From Rhizobacter sp. OV335 (GTDB taxonomy: Bacteria > Pseudomonadota > Gammaproteobacteria > Burkholderiales > Burkholderiaceae_C): a stretch of 64,000 bases of DNA. The stretch lies in contig NZ_FRCQ01000018.1 of NCBI RefSeq assembly GCF_900142965.1, forward strand, positions 62,001 through 126,000, in the 5' to 3' direction. The position numbers were made by a program, and so were the translations under genes. Below the pieces are notes generated by a model that ran no database searches, had not been told where the DNA came from, and saw only the letters and a program-made list of their open reading frames with translations. Within the stretch, counting starts at the first letter, position 1; each line of letters opens with the position of its first letter. Below, one piece after another: positions 41,934-53,446 of this stretch.

Positions 41934-42941
41934 GTGAACATCATCATCCTCGACGACTACCAAGATGCGGTCCGCAAGCTCAAGTGCGCCCAGCGCCTGG
42001 AGCAGCTGAATGCCAAGGTGTTCACCAACACCGTCAAGGGCATCGGCCAGCTGGCGGTGCGCCTGCGCGACGCCGAAGTGCTGGTGCTGATCCGCGAACG
42101 CACCCAGTTCCCGCGCCAGCTGCTCGAAAAGCTGCCGAAGCTGAAGCTGATCTCGCAGACCGGCCGCGTCGGCTCGCACATCGACCTCGAGACCTGCACG
42201 CGGCTGGGCATCGCGGTGGCCGAGGGCGTCGGCTCGCCGGTCGCGCCGGCCGAGCTGACCTGGGCGCTGATCATGTCGGCGATGCGCCGGCTGCCGCAGT
42301 ACATCGGCAACCTGAAGCACGGCGCGTGGCAGCAATCGGGCCTGAAATCGGCCTCGATGCCGCCGAACTTCGGGCTCGGCATGGTGCTGAAGGGCAAGAC
42401 GCTCGGCCTGTGGGGCTACGGCAAGATCGGGCAGATGGTGGCCGGCTACGGCCGGGCGTTCGGCATGAACGTCGTCGTCTGGGGCAGCGAAGCCTCGCGC
42501 GAGAAGGCGCGGGCCGACGGTCACCAGGCCGCCGAATCGCGCGAGGCCTTCTTCGAGACCTGCGACGTGCTGTCGCTGCACCTGCGGCTGGTCGACGAGA
42601 CCCGCGGCATCGTCGGTGCCGACGACCTCGCCCGCATGAAGCCGACCGCGCTGCTGGTCAACACCTCGCGCGCCGAGTTGGTCGAAGAAGGCGCGCTGGT
42701 GTCGGCGCTGAACCGCGGCCGCCCCGGCATGGCGGCGGTCGACGTGTTCGAGAGCGAGCCGATCCTGCAGGGCCACCCGCTGCTGCGGCTCGAGAACGCG
42801 GTGTGCACGCCGCACATCGGCTATGTCGAGCAGGACAGCTACGAGCTCTACTTCAGCGCGGCCTTCGACAACGTCGTGAACTTCATCAATGGCACGCCGA
42901 CGAAACTGGTGAACCCCGAAGCGCTGCGAGTCATCCGTTGA
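41934..42941 (+). CDS. D-2-hydroxyacid dehydrogenase family protein
   Basis: A 335-residue NAD-dependent oxidoreductase. The Rossmann motif is LGLWGYGKIGQMVAGYGRAF; catalytic Arg is in LVNTSRAELVEEGALVSAL, Glu in VDVFESEPI, and His in TPHIGYVEQDSYELYF. Substrates of this branch (phosphoglycerate, glyoxylate, others) cannot be distinguished. The likely start is GTG 41934, giving VNIIILDDYQDAVRKL. Its stop overlaps the TTG start of the first chromate-transporter gene. Confidence 0.87.
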   Translation: MNIIILDDYQDAVRKLKCAQRLEQLNAKVFTNTVKGIGQLAVRLRDAEVLVLIRERTQFPRQLLEKLPKLKLISQTGRVGSHIDLETCTRLGIAVAEGVGSPVAPAELTWALIMSAMRRLPQYIGNLKHGAWQQSGLKSASMPPNFGLGMVLKGKTLGLWGYGKIGQMVAGYGRAFGMNVVVWGSEASREKARADGHQAAESREAFFETCDVLSLHLRLVDETRGIVGADDLARMKPTALLVNTSRAELVEEGALVSALNRGRPGMAAVDVFESEPILQGHPLLRLENAVCTPHIGYVEQDSYELYFSAAFDNVVNFINGTPTKLVNPEALRVIR

Positions 42942-43510
42942 GCGAACCGCTGCCCGCGCTGCGCCAGCCGGGCTCGCTCGGCGAGCTGTTCCGCGTCTTC
43001 AACCGGCTCGCGCTGCAGGGCTTCGGCGGCGTGCTGGCCGTCGCGCAGCGCGAGCTGGTGGAGCGCGAACGCTGGCTCGACCGCGACGAGTTCGTCGAGA
43101 TCCTGTCGGTCGCCCAGGTGCTGCCCGGGCCGAACATCGTGAACCTGTCGCTGATGATCGGCGACCGCTTCTTCGGCCTGCGCGGCGCATTCACCGCGCT
43201 GGCCGGCATGATGCTCGCGCCGCTCGTCATCGTGCTGGTGCTGGCCGCGCTGTACGCGCGGGCGGCGCAGCACCCGCTGGTCAGCGGCGCGCTGCGCGGC
43301 ATGGGCGCGGTGTCGGCGGGGCTGATCATCGCGACCGGCCTGAAGCTGGCCGTCAGCCTGAAGCGCAACGAGATGGGCCTGCCGCTCAGCCTCGCGATCG
43401 GCGCCTGCACCTTCGTGATGGTGGCGCTGATGCGCTGGTCGCTGATCTGGGTGCTCGCGGGGCTGGGCTCGCTGGGCATCGCGGCCGCCTGGTGGAGGCT
43501 GCGCAAGTGA
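42938..43510 (+). CDS. Chromate transporter, N-terminal-half protein (ChrA short chain)
   Basis: A 190-residue membrane protein equal to one half of ChrA. It has the signature FNRLALQGFGGVLAVAQREL, the motif AQVLPGPNIVNLSLMIGDRF, and several hydrophobic helices. No ATG exists in a suitable place; TTG 42938, overlapping the previous stop, is the best start. Short-chain chromate transporters occur as adjacent pairs, as here. Chromate efflux is the family's known role; sulfate-like anion transport is also possible. Confidence 0.85.
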   Translation: MSEPLPALRQPGSLGELFRVFNRLALQGFGGVLAVAQRELVERERWLDRDEFVEILSVAQVLPGPNIVNLSLMIGDRFFGLRGAFTALAGMMLAPLVIVLVLAALYARAAQHPLVSGALRGMGAVSAGLIIATGLKLAVSLKRNEMGLPLSLAIGACTFVMVALMRWSLIWVLAGLGSLGIAAAWWRLRK

Positions 43511-44058
43511 CTGAGTTGGGCATGCACGGCTTGAGCGTCGGCGACCTGCTCGCGCTGTTCACCCACTTCCTGATGCTGAGCCTGCTGGCGGTCGGCGGCG
43601 CGATCACCACCGCGCCCGACATGCACCGTTACGTGGTCGGCGAGCGGCACTGGCTGAGCGACGACCTGTTCACCGCGTCGGTCGCGCTGGCGCAGGCGGC
43701 GCCGGGACCGAACGTGCTGTTCGTCGCGGTGCTCGGTTTCAATGCGGCGGGCCTTGCGGGCGCTGCTGCCACGCTGCTGGGGATCATGCTGCCGTCGACC
43801 ACGCTCGCGCTGTGGGCGACGCGCTGGAGCCATTCGCGGCGCGACACGCTGGGCGTGCGGGCGTTCAAGACCGGCCTCGCGCCGCTGACGCTCGGCCTGC
43901 TGCTGGCCACCGGCTGGATCCTGGCCGATCCGGTGCGCGACCGGCCCGCGGCGATCGTGCTGATCGGCGTGACGGTCTTGGTGATGTTGATGACGCGGCT
44001 CAGCCCGCTGTGGCTGGTGGCGCTCGGCGCCGTCGTCGGTGCGCTGGGCTGGGTCTGA
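43507..44058 (+). CDS. Chromate transporter, second short-chain subunit
   Basis: A 183-residue partner of the preceding protein. LLALFTHFLMLSLLAVGGAI and VALAQAAPGPNVLFVAVLGF are the family motifs, and there are about five to six membrane helices. GTG 43507 overlaps the first subunit's stop (GTGA), so the two are translationally coupled; ATG 43522 is a possible alternative. The short repeat copy begins 36 bases after its stop. Confidence 0.85.
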   Translation: MTELGMHGLSVGDLLALFTHFLMLSLLAVGGAITTAPDMHRYVVGERHWLSDDLFTASVALAQAAPGPNVLFVAVLGFNAAGLAGAAATLLGIMLPSTTLALWATRWSHSRRDTLGVRAFKTGLAPLTLGLLLATGWILADPVRDRPAAIVLIGVTVLVMLMTRLSPLWLVALGAVVGALGWV

Positions 44059-44093
44059 TTCGCAGGTTGAAGGGCTTGCGTAGTTTTGCGCGA

Positions 44094-44180
44094 GCAAAGG
44101 CGCGGGCGGGGGGTGTGGGGCTCGCCGGCCAGTGCACCGTCCCTATTGGCGCTCCCCACACCCCCCGCCCGCGCCTTTGC
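44094..44180 (+). repeat. Shortened copy of the multi-stem palindromic element
   Basis: Only the outer stem P1 remains: a perfect 27-bp inverted repeat (44094-44120/44154-44180) around 33 bases. The inner bases match the two ends of the full copies (CTCGCCGGCC after the left arm; CCGTCCCTATTGGCGCT before the right arm), so the middle ~165 bases are missing. The arms differ from those of copies B and C yet pair perfectly. It lies 36 bases after the chromate-transporter stop, on the same strand. Confidence 0.8.
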
Positions 44181-44220
44181 CGAGGCAGTGGCTCGATGCG
44201 TAGAAAACACGCGCGACTCT

Positions 44221-44241
44221 TAGCCCGGATGCCCATCCGGG
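44221..44241. repeat. REP-like short palindrome, copy 2
   Basis: TAG-CCCGGAT-GCCC-ATCCGGG, a perfect 7-bp stem. It is the partner of the site at 32961, with a compensated base pair change. It directly abuts the tail of repeat copy C (44244-44275). Confidence 0.6.
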
Positions 44242-44290
44242 GACCAACCTTCACTTCAGTGTTTCAACCCCCAAAGGAGCACGGCGTCTC

Positions 44291-44544
44291 GCAAAGGCGC
44301 GTGCGGGGAGGCTGTGGAGCGCCAATAGGGACGGGGCGCCGGAGCTGGCTGGTTTGATGGCCCCGCGCGAAGCGCGATCGTGAACTGACTGTCGCCGACT
44401 GTTTGACCACAACGAACGAAGTGAGTGACGGGAGTTTCGGCGACGGGCCATCAAACCAGTCAGCGGAGCGGAGTCGATGCGCCCCCCGGGGGCGCGTCGA
44501 CCGCCCCGTCCGGCGCGCCACAGCCTCCCCGCACGCGCCTTTGC
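44291..44544 (-). repeat. Multi-stem palindromic element, copy C
   Basis: A 254-base copy on the minus strand. P1 is a perfect 27-bp terminal inverted repeat (44291-44317/44518-44544) differing from copy B at two positions, each compensated on the other arm. P3 (44347-44363/44445-44461) differs from B at TTTCATGG versus TTTGATGG, again compensated, with one G-T pair. P2 (44473-44501) is a GC-rich hairpin unrelated in sequence to that of B. The core loop is identical to B. Read on its own strand, it begins 14 bases after the stop of the DUF302-like gene. Bases 44059-44557 hold the short copy, a REP-like site and this element, and no gene. Confidence 0.85.
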
Positions 44545-44557
44545 CGCGCAGACCCGA

Positions 44558-45013
44558 TCAGGACAGCGCTTCAGCCACCAGCGCCGGCAAATCAGCCAGG
44601 TCGTGCAGCAGTTCCGGCGACAGCCCCTCGGGCAGTTCGTCGAGCGCCGCGCCGCGCCACATCACCTCGGTGCTGCCGTTCGCGCCGCGCTGCACCACCA
44701 CGCGCAGCAGCAGGTCGGGCGACGCATCGGAACTGGTCATCAGCACCGGCGTGCCGCCTTGCGTCGATTCGAAGACGATCACCAGGCGCTGGCGATCATT
44801 GTCCTCGCCGACGCTCTGCTGCAGCCGCACCAGCACCGGCATGCCATGCCGCTCGGCGCAGGCTTCGATGCGCTGCACCGTCTCGGTCACGCCGAACCGG
44901 CTCACGCTCGCTCGCGTCAGCCGCTCCTCGGCACCAAAGGCGCGCGAACCACCCAGGGCTGCGACGATCATCGCAATGCCACCGGTCATCCAGAAACGAA
45001 ACGGGCTCTTCAT
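44558..45013 (-). CDS. Exported DUF302-like protein
   Basis: A 151-residue protein with a signal peptide (MKSPFRFWMTGGIAMIVAAL, cleavage near AFG-AEER). A single domain follows, resembling DUF302: ETVQRIEACAERHGMPVLVR, then RLVIVFESTQGGTPVLM and a C-terminal helical part. DUF302 domains have no settled function. Start 45013 follows a GAGGGAG site and opens the signal peptide, so longer frames are rejected. The 236 bases upstream hold no other gene I can support. Confidence 0.68.
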   Translation of the reverse strand: MKSPFRFWMTGGIAMIVAALGGSRAFGAEERLTRASVSRFGVTETVQRIEACAERHGMPVLVRLQQSVGEDNDRQRLVIVFESTQGGTPVLMTSSDASPDLLLRVVVQRGANGSTEVMWRGAALDELPEGLSPELLHDLADLPALVAEALS

Positions 45014-45249
45014 CGGGGGTCTCCCTCGGGTCACCGACAGACGATAGGGGTCGAACAGCGGTCCTTCAAGGGTCTGAATGTCACTCAACGTCGCTCCACA
45101 GTTAACGACGGTGTCGCGACCGTCACACCGTGCTCAGCACGAACGCAGAGTGTGGCCTGAAGCGGTGACGCTTTGGTGAACGGCCCCCGAGCAATAGGGA
45201 TATCCAACGAACATTCATGCGGCACTGCAGCACGCTGCAGGCCGCGAAT

Positions 45250-45876
45250 TCACTTGGTCCCGAAGATCTTGTCGCCGGCGTCGCCGAGGCCCGGGATGAT
45301 GTAGCCGAGTTCGTTCAGGTGGCTGTCGATCGACGCCGTCCAGCAGCGCACGTCGGGGTGGGCTTGCTGCAGTGCAGCGACGCCCTCCGGCGCGGCCACC
45401 AGCACCAGCGCGCGGATGTCGGTGCAGCCGCGGCGCTTCAGCAGGTCGATGGTCGCGATCATCGAGCCGGCGGTGGCCAGCATCGGGTCGACGATCAGCG
45501 CGGTGCGCTCGTCGAGGTGGCCGACGAACTTCTCGAAGTAGTGCTCCGGCTGCAGCGTCTCGTGGTTGCGCGACAGCCCGACGACGCTGATCTTCGCGTT
45601 CGGAATCATGTCGAGCACGCCATCGAGCATGCCGAGGCCGGCCCGCAGGATCGGCACCACCGTCACCTTGCGGCCGCTGATCTGGTCGATCTCGACCGGA
45701 CCGCTCCAGCATTCGATCGTCGTCTTGGTCAAGGGCCAGTCGGCCGTGGCCTCGTAGGCGAGCAGCCGCGCGAGCTCGTGGGTCAGCTCGCGGAACTTCT
45801 TGGTCGAGATGTCGGCCTCGCGCAGCAGGCCGATCTTGTGTCGCACGAGCGGGTGGTTGACGGCAATGGTCGGCAT
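45250..45876 (-). CDS. upp: Uracil phosphoribosyltransferase
   Basis: A 208-residue pyrimidine-salvage enzyme making UMP from uracil and [44 protein letters not shown] and the PRPP-binding loop [20 protein letters not shown] are present, with the C-terminal uracil-binding [17 protein letters not shown]. Full length. The rlmB stop lies 20 bases upstream on the same strand. Confidence 0.97.
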   Translation of the reverse strand: MPTIAVNHPLVRHKIGLLREADISTKKFRELTHELARLLAYEATADWPLTKTTIECWSGPVEIDQISGRKVTVVPILRAGLGMLDGVLDMIPNAKISVVGLSRNHETLQPEHYFEKFVGHLDERTALIVDPMLATAGSMIATIDLLKRRGCTDIRALVLVAAPEGVAALQQAHPDVRCWTASIDSHLNELGYIIPGLGDAGDKIFGTK

Positions 45877-45896
45877 GGCGTGCTCCGGTGCGCGGG

Positions 45897-46643
45897 TCAG
45901 TCGGCTTGTTGCTTCATCCGCTGCCGCCCGGCCTCGTACAGGCAGATGCCGCTGGCCACCGAGACGTTCAGGCTCTCGACCGCGCCGCGCATCGGCAGCC
46001 GCACCAGCACGTCGCAGGTCTTGCCCGTCAGCTGGCGCATGCCGCTGCCTTCGGCGCCGAGCACCAGCGCGACCGGTCCGGTCAGGTCGATGTCGTACAA
46101 CGACTGCGCTGCGTCATCCGACGTGCCGACGATCAGGATGTCGCGTTCCTTCAGCTCATTCAAGGTCCGTGCCAGGTTGGTGACCATGAAGTAGGGCACC
46201 GTGTCGGCCGCGCCGCTGGCCACCTTGGAGACGGTGGCATTGATGCCGACCGCATGGTCCTTCGGTGCGATCACCGCATGCGCGCCGGCGCCGTCGGCCA
46301 CCCGCAGGCAGGCGCCCAGGTTGTGCGGGTCGGTGATGCCGTCGAGCACCAGCAGCAGCGGGACCTCTTCGACGGCGTCGAGCGTGTCGTCCAGCGAATG
46401 GCTCATCGCCATCGCCTCGACCCGCGCGACCACGCCCTGGTGGCGGTGCGAGCCGCACAGCTTCTGCAGGCGGTCGTCGTCGCTGTCGATCAGCTTGGCG
46501 CCGGCCTCGGTCGCCCGCTCGACGAACTGCCGCATGCGCTGGTCGCGCCGGCTCGGGTCGACGTGGATCTCGAGGATGGACTTGGGCGCGGTCTTCAGCC
46601 GCACGGTGACGGCGTGGAAGCCGAACAGGATCTTGTTGCTCAT
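45897..46643 (-). CDS. rlmB: 23S rRNA (guanosine-2251-2'-O)-methyltransferase
   Basis: A 248-residue SpoU/TrmH-family (SPOUT knot) methyltransferase. The N-terminal L30e-like substrate-binding domain starts [20 protein letters not shown]. Motif 1 is [20 protein letters not shown], motif 2 [14 protein letters not shown] and motif 3 [17 protein letters not shown]. It methylates G2251 in the ribosomal P loop. In many relatives rnr precedes rlmB; here a response regulator does. Confidence 0.94.
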   Translation of the reverse strand: MSNKILFGFHAVTVRLKTAPKSILEIHVDPSRRDQRMRQFVERATEAGAKLIDSDDDRLQKLCGSHRHQGVVARVEAMAMSHSLDDTLDAVEEVPLLLVLDGITDPHNLGACLRVADGAGAHAVIAPKDHAVGINATVSKVASGAADTVPYFMVTNLARTLNELKERDILIVGTSDDAAQSLYDIDLTGPVALVLGAEGSGMRQLTGKTCDVLVRLPMRGAVESLNVSVASGICLYEAGRQRMKQQAD

Positions 46644-46676
46644 GGGGCGATGGTACGGCCAGCGCCGTGCGGCGGG

Positions 46677-47039
46677 TCAGGCGAGGTGGCGCTGCACCAG
46701 GCCGACCAGCTCGGCGTAGTCGAAGGGCTTGGCGAGGTAGGCGTCGAAGCCGGACCGCAGGATGCGCTCCTCGTCGCCCTTCATCGCCAGCGCCGTCAGC
46801 GCGATGATCTTCAGCCCCGCCGTCGTCGGCCCGGCGCGCAGCAGCCGCGTCGCCTCCAGGCCGTCCATCCCTGGCATCTGGATGTCCATCAGCACCAGGT
46901 CGGGCAGGTGCTCGCGCGCCAGCCGCACGCCCTCCTCGCCGCCCTCGGCACACAGCACCTCGTGCCCGCCCTTCTGCAGCACCAGCTGCGCGAGCTTGCG
47001 GTTCTGTGCGTTGTCTTCGACGACCAGGATGCGTGCCAT
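46677..47039 (-). CDS. Single-domain response regulator (CheY/DivK-like)
   Basis: A 120-residue receiver domain with no output domain. ILVVEDNAQNRKLAQLVL supplies the acidic pocket, Asp52 in LVLMDIQMPGMDGLEATRLL is the phosphorylation site, and the Thr and Lys of the active site are in IALTALAMKGDE and YLAKPFDYAEL. It is probably a phosphate relay partner of the two histidine kinases encoded just upstream on the same strand. Confidence 0.94.
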   Translation of the reverse strand: MARILVVEDNAQNRKLAQLVLQKGGHEVLCAEGGEEGVRLAREHLPDLVLMDIQMPGMDGLEATRLLRAGPTTAGLKIIALTALAMKGDEERILRSGFDAYLAKPFDYAELVGLVQRHLA

Positions 47040-47076
47040 GGTGTGTTGTCCTCGCCTTGTGCTCGTGTCGCCCGTG

Positions 47077-48227
47077 TCAGGCGGATGCTGGCGCCGCCGG
47101 CAGCGGCGGCAGCGTGAAGTAGAAGGTGGCGCCCCGGCCCGGTGCCGATTCGGCCCAGATGCGCCCGCCGTGCTTGGTCACGACCCGCTGGGCAATCGCC
47201 AGGCCCACGCCGTTGCCGGGGAACTGCGAGCCGGGGTGGAAGCGCTGGAACGGCCGGAACAGCCGCTCGCCGGCCGCCGCGGCGTCGAAGCCGGCACCGT
47301 TGTCGCGCACGCAGAACGCCGCATCGCCCACCGTGCCGGCGCGCCGCAACTCGATCTGCGGCGCCGCGGCCCCAGCGCTGTACTTCCACGCATTGCCCAG
47401 CAGGTTCGACAACGCGACACGCAGCAACCCCGGGTCGCCCTGCACCGTCAGGTCGTCATCATGGCGCCACGCCACCTGGCGCTGCGGCTGCGCCTGCGCC
47501 AGCTCGCCGACGATCTCGCCGGCCATCGCCGCCAGGTCGACCGGCTCGGATTGCATCTCGGTGCGCGACATGCGCGCCAGCACCAGCATGTCGTCGATCA
47601 GGCGGTTCATGCGCTGGGCCGCGCCCTGGATGTGGCCCAGGAAACCCTGGCCCTTGGCATCGAGCGAATGCCCGTGGCCCTGCTGCAGCAACTGCGCGAA
47701 GCCGGCGATCTGCCCGAGCGGCGTGCGCAGGTCGTGCGACACCGAATAGCTGAACGCCTCCATCTCGGCATGCGCGCTGCGCAGCTCGCGGTAGGCACGC
47801 TCCATCGCGATCGATTGCGCCTCGGTCTCGCGGCGCATGCGGTGCAGGCGCACGAACACCGCGACCTTGGCGCGCAGGATCTCCGGCACGATCGGCGACA
47901 GGATGTAGTCGACCGCGCCGATGCGGTAGCCGGCGAAGGTGTCGGCCTCATGGGTGTAGATCGCCGAGACGAACACGATCGGCACGTCGGCACCGCCCGG
48001 CAGCTCGCGCAGGCGGCGCGCCACGTCGAAGCCGCTGATGCCGGCCAGGTGCACGTCCAGCAGCACCATCGCCCACGAGCGCTGCGCGAAGCGCTCGAGT
48101 GCTGCCTCGCCGCTGTCGACGGTGTGGATCTCGGCCCCCATGTCCTGCAGCGTCGCGCGGTACAGCCTCAGGTTGGCCGGGTTGTCGTCGACGACCAGGA
48201 TCGAGGGCGTGGCACCATGGTCCATCG

Positions 48228-48231
<4 letters not shown>
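47077..48231 (-). CDS. Response regulator-histidine kinase fusion (REC-HisKA-HATPase)
   Basis: A 384-residue soluble protein. Residues 8-130 are a receiver domain (ILVVDDNPANLRLYRATL, Asp59 in VLLDVHLAGISGFDVARRL). A coiled linker leads to HisKA with His166 in FSYSVSHDLRTPLGQIAGF, then an HATPase domain with the N box NLLGNAWKYS, G1 DNGAGFD and G2 GNGVGLAIAQRV. There are no membrane segments, so its input probably arrives by phosphotransfer to the receiver. ATG 48231 overlaps the stop of the upstream kinase (ATGA). Confidence 0.92.
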
Positions 48232-51053
<2,822 letters not shown>

Positions 51054-51211
51054 CCGTTCTCCGATGCGCGCCTTCTCGAGAGCCTCCTCGAACTACCGGA
51101 GGTCATCGGACGACGTCGTTGGACCATCGTGACCATCCCGCCGACCGATGCGGCGAAGAGCGAGTCACCGGTGTATCACAGGTTGCGGCGTTTCGTCGGC
51201 GCGTGCGCAGG

Positions 51212-51940
51212 TCAGCGGCGCAGCATCGTCACCGCCAGCAGCAGGCCGATCAGCACCGGCTGGTGGAGCATGTAGAAGCTCAGCGACCAGCGCCCGAGCA
51301 CCGCGAACGGGTGCAAGGCCTTCGGCAACGCGCCGGTGACCCACTCGCGGTGGTTCGCGAGCACCCATTGGCCGGCGGCCAGGCCCCACCACATCACGCC
51401 GATCCACGGCAGCACCGGCACGTAGTCCTCGGTCACCGGCTTGTGCGTGATCAGGCCGATCCAGTTGGTGAGCCGGGTGTCGAACCACGGGTGCTGCAGC
51501 AGCCGCGGCAGCGCGATCGCCACCGCGCCCAGCAGCCACAGCCAGCGGCCGGCATTCGCGGTGACGCGCGTGACGATCAGCATCACCGCGATGCCGTGCA
51601 GCACGCCGAAGTAGATGAAGCTGCGCGGGAACATCAGATACGAACCCGCGCTGACCAGCAGCGCACAGCCCGCCACCTGCGCCCAGCGGCGCCAGAAGCG
51701 CGGCCAGCCCTGGCCCTGTTCCCACGCGACCGCCTGCCCGAAGCCGGCGCAGAACAGGAACAGCGTGACGATGCAGGTGCGCTGGGTGAGCCAGAACGGA
51801 TCCGACGTGAAGCTCTGCCGGATGAAGTGGTAGTAGTTCAGGTCGAAGCAGAAGTGGAACGCGGCCATCCACAGGATGGCGACCGCGCGCAGCGCGTCGA
51901 GGCGGTCGAACCGGGCGGGCGAGTAGGAAGGCGCGTTCAT
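51212..51940 (-). CDS. DUF1624-family membrane protein (acyltransferase-like)
   Basis: A 242-residue integral membrane protein of the DUF1624/heparan-alpha-glucosaminide acetyltransferase-like group. FDRLDALRAVAILWMAAFHF with the conserved His and FDLNYYHFIRQSF are the family N-terminus, followed by some seven hydrophobic helices and the C-terminal LGRWSLSFYMLHQPVLIGLL. It may transfer acyl groups to envelope sugars. It lies on the same strand upstream of the kinase cluster, with a 158-base gap in which I see no gene. Confidence 0.85.
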   Translation of the reverse strand: MNAPSYSPARFDRLDALRAVAILWMAAFHFCFDLNYYHFIRQSFTSDPFWLTQRTCIVTLFLFCAGFGQAVAWEQGQGWPRFWRRWAQVAGCALLVSAGSYLMFPRSFIYFGVLHGIAVMLIVTRVTANAGRWLWLLGAVAIALPRLLQHPWFDTRLTNWIGLITHKPVTEDYVPVLPWIGVMWWGLAAGQWVLANHREWVTGALPKALHPFAVLGRWSLSFYMLHQPVLIGLLLAVTMLRR

Positions 51941-51980
51941 GAGGCTCGCGATTGTGCGTGACCTGCGTGACCCCGGGAAA

Positions 51981-52025
51981 GTCCTAGGTTCATGTTCTAT
52001 TGTTAGGACATTAATGAAACATTAA
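51981..52025. promoter_or_regulatory. Operator-like palindromes upstream of the sugar ABC operon
   Basis: Two inverted repeats lie in an AT-rich stretch, unusual for this genome: GTCCTA (51981-51986) with TAGGAC (52004-52009), and the perfect TTAATG-AAA-CATTAA (52011-52025). They end 55 bases before the substrate-binding-protein start, where an AGGAG ribosome-binding site is found. Their form fits sugar-responsive repressors such as the LacI or ROK type, but no such regulator gene is in the window. Confidence 0.5.
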
Positions 52026-52080
52026 CATCGCCACCGCTTGATACGTCAGGCTCCATAACTCTGACCCCCAGGAGACATGC

Positions 52081-53346
52081 ATGTCGATTTCCCAACGTAC
52101 CGTGCGCGGCTTGAGCCTCGCGATGATGGCCGCCGGCCTGATGACTGCCACGCTGGCGCAAGCCGGCGAGGTGGAAGTCCTGCACTGGTGGACCTCGGGC
52201 GGCGAAGCCAAGGCGGCCGCCGAACTGAAGGCCACGATGCAGTCGAAGGGCCACACCTGGAAGGACTTCGCGGTCGCCGGTGGTGGTGGCGATTCGGCGA
52301 TGACGGTGCTGAAGTCGCGTGTGGTGTCGGGCAATGCCCCGGCCGCGGCGCAGATCAAGGGCCCGTCGATCCAGGAATGGGCCAAGGAAGGCGTGCTCGC
52401 CAACATGGACGACGTCGCCAAGGCCAACAAGTGGGACGACCTGCTGCCCAAGGCCATCGCCGACGGCCTGAAGTACCAGGGCCACTACGTCGCCGCGCCG
52501 GTCAACGTGCACCGCGTGAACTGGCTGTGGGCCAACCCGGAAGCCTTCAAGAAGGCCGGCGCCAAGGTGCCGACCACCTGGGACGAGTTCTTCGTCGCCG
52601 CTGAAGCGCTGAAGAAGGCCGGCATCATCCCGATCGCCCACGGCGGCCAGAACTGGCAGGACTTCACCACGTTCGAGGCGGTCGCCCTGGGCGTCGGCGG
52701 TGCGGACTTCTACAAGAAGGCACTGGTGCAGCTCGACGCCGGCTCGCTGAAGAGCGCGACGATGGACAAGGTGCTGACGACCTTCCGCAAGGTCAAGGGC
52801 TACACCGACAAGAACGCTCCGGGCCGCGACTGGAACCTGGCCACCGCGATGGTGATCAAGGGCGAGGCCGGCATGCAGATCATGGGCGACTGGGCCAAGG
52901 GCGAGTTCCTGGCTGCCGGCAAGGTCCCGGGCAAGGACTTCACCTGCGTGGCCGCCCCCGGCACCGCGAAGTCGTACACCTACAACGTCGACAGCTTCGC
53001 GCTGTTCAAGCTGAAGGATCCGGCCAACCAGAAGGCCCAGCAGGACCTGGCCACCGCGATCATGTCGCCGGAATTCCAGGAAGTGTTCAACCTGAACAAG
53101 GGCTCGATCCCGGTTCGCCTGGGCATGGACCTGAAGAAATTCGACGATTGCGCGAAGACCTCGGCAGCCGACTTCGTGTCGACCTCGAAGGCCGGCACGC
53201 TGGTTCCGTCGATCGCCCACGGCATGGCCGTTCCTTCGGCTGCCGAAGGCGCGATCAAGGACGTGGTGTCGCAGTTCTGGAACGACGACAAGATCACGTC
53301 GGCCCAGGCGCAGGACCGCCTGGTCGCTGCGGCCAAGACGAAGTAA
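52081..53346 (+). CDS. Sugar ABC transporter, periplasmic substrate-binding protein (GtsA-like)
   Basis: A 421-residue family 1 extracellular solute-binding protein. The signal peptide is MSISQRTVRGLSLAMMAAGL with cleavage after LAQA, and the mature protein begins GEVEVLHWWTSGGEAKAA, typical of glucose/mannose-binding proteins of this group. With the two permeases and ATPase it forms an importer resembling Pseudomonas GtsABCD. The AGE-family isomerase at the end of the operon suggests glucose, mannose or a related aldose. Confidence 0.92.
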   Translation: MSISQRTVRGLSLAMMAAGLMTATLAQAGEVEVLHWWTSGGEAKAAAELKATMQSKGHTWKDFAVAGGGGDSAMTVLKSRVVSGNAPAAAQIKGPSIQEWAKEGVLANMDDVAKANKWDDLLPKAIADGLKYQGHYVAAPVNVHRVNWLWANPEAFKKAGAKVPTTWDEFFVAAEALKKAGIIPIAHGGQNWQDFTTFEAVALGVGGADFYKKALVQLDAGSLKSATMDKVLTTFRKVKGYTDKNAPGRDWNLATAMVIKGEAGMQIMGDWAKGEFLAAGKVPGKDFTCVAAPGTAKSYTYNVDSFALFKLKDPANQKAQQDLATAIMSPEFQEVFNLNKGSIPVRLGMDLKKFDDCAKTSAADFVSTSKAGTLVPSIAHGMAVPSAAEGAIKDVVSQFWNDDKITSAQAQDRLVAAAKTK

Positions 53347-53367
53347 TCAGGCTTTAGCCCTGCCTCG

Positions 53368-53391
53368 GACGGCGCCCTTCGGGGCGCCGTC
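53368..53391 (+). terminator. Intercistronic hairpin with UUCG loop after the binding-protein gene
   Basis: GACGGCGCCC-TTCG-GGGCGCCGTC is a perfect 10-bp stem with a UUCG tetraloop, 22 bases after the substrate-binding-protein stop. Only a weak T-rich run follows (TTCCTGTTG). Such hairpins commonly stabilise the binding-protein mRNA or partly terminate transcription, so that it is made in excess over the permeases. Confidence 0.75.
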
Positions 53392-53446
53392 TTCCTGTTG
53401 CACGGGGATGGCGCACCATTCGCGTCTCGCCCCGGTTGGCCCGCTC

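Noticed and set aside
44094-44544. Integron attC sites as an explanation for palindromes after stop codons
   Set aside because: Structure-conserving, sequence-variable palindromes just 3' of genes recall attC, but the GTTRRRY and RYYYAAC core sites are missing, the elements are longer and more branched, and the neighbours are housekeeping genes in both orientations with no integrase.
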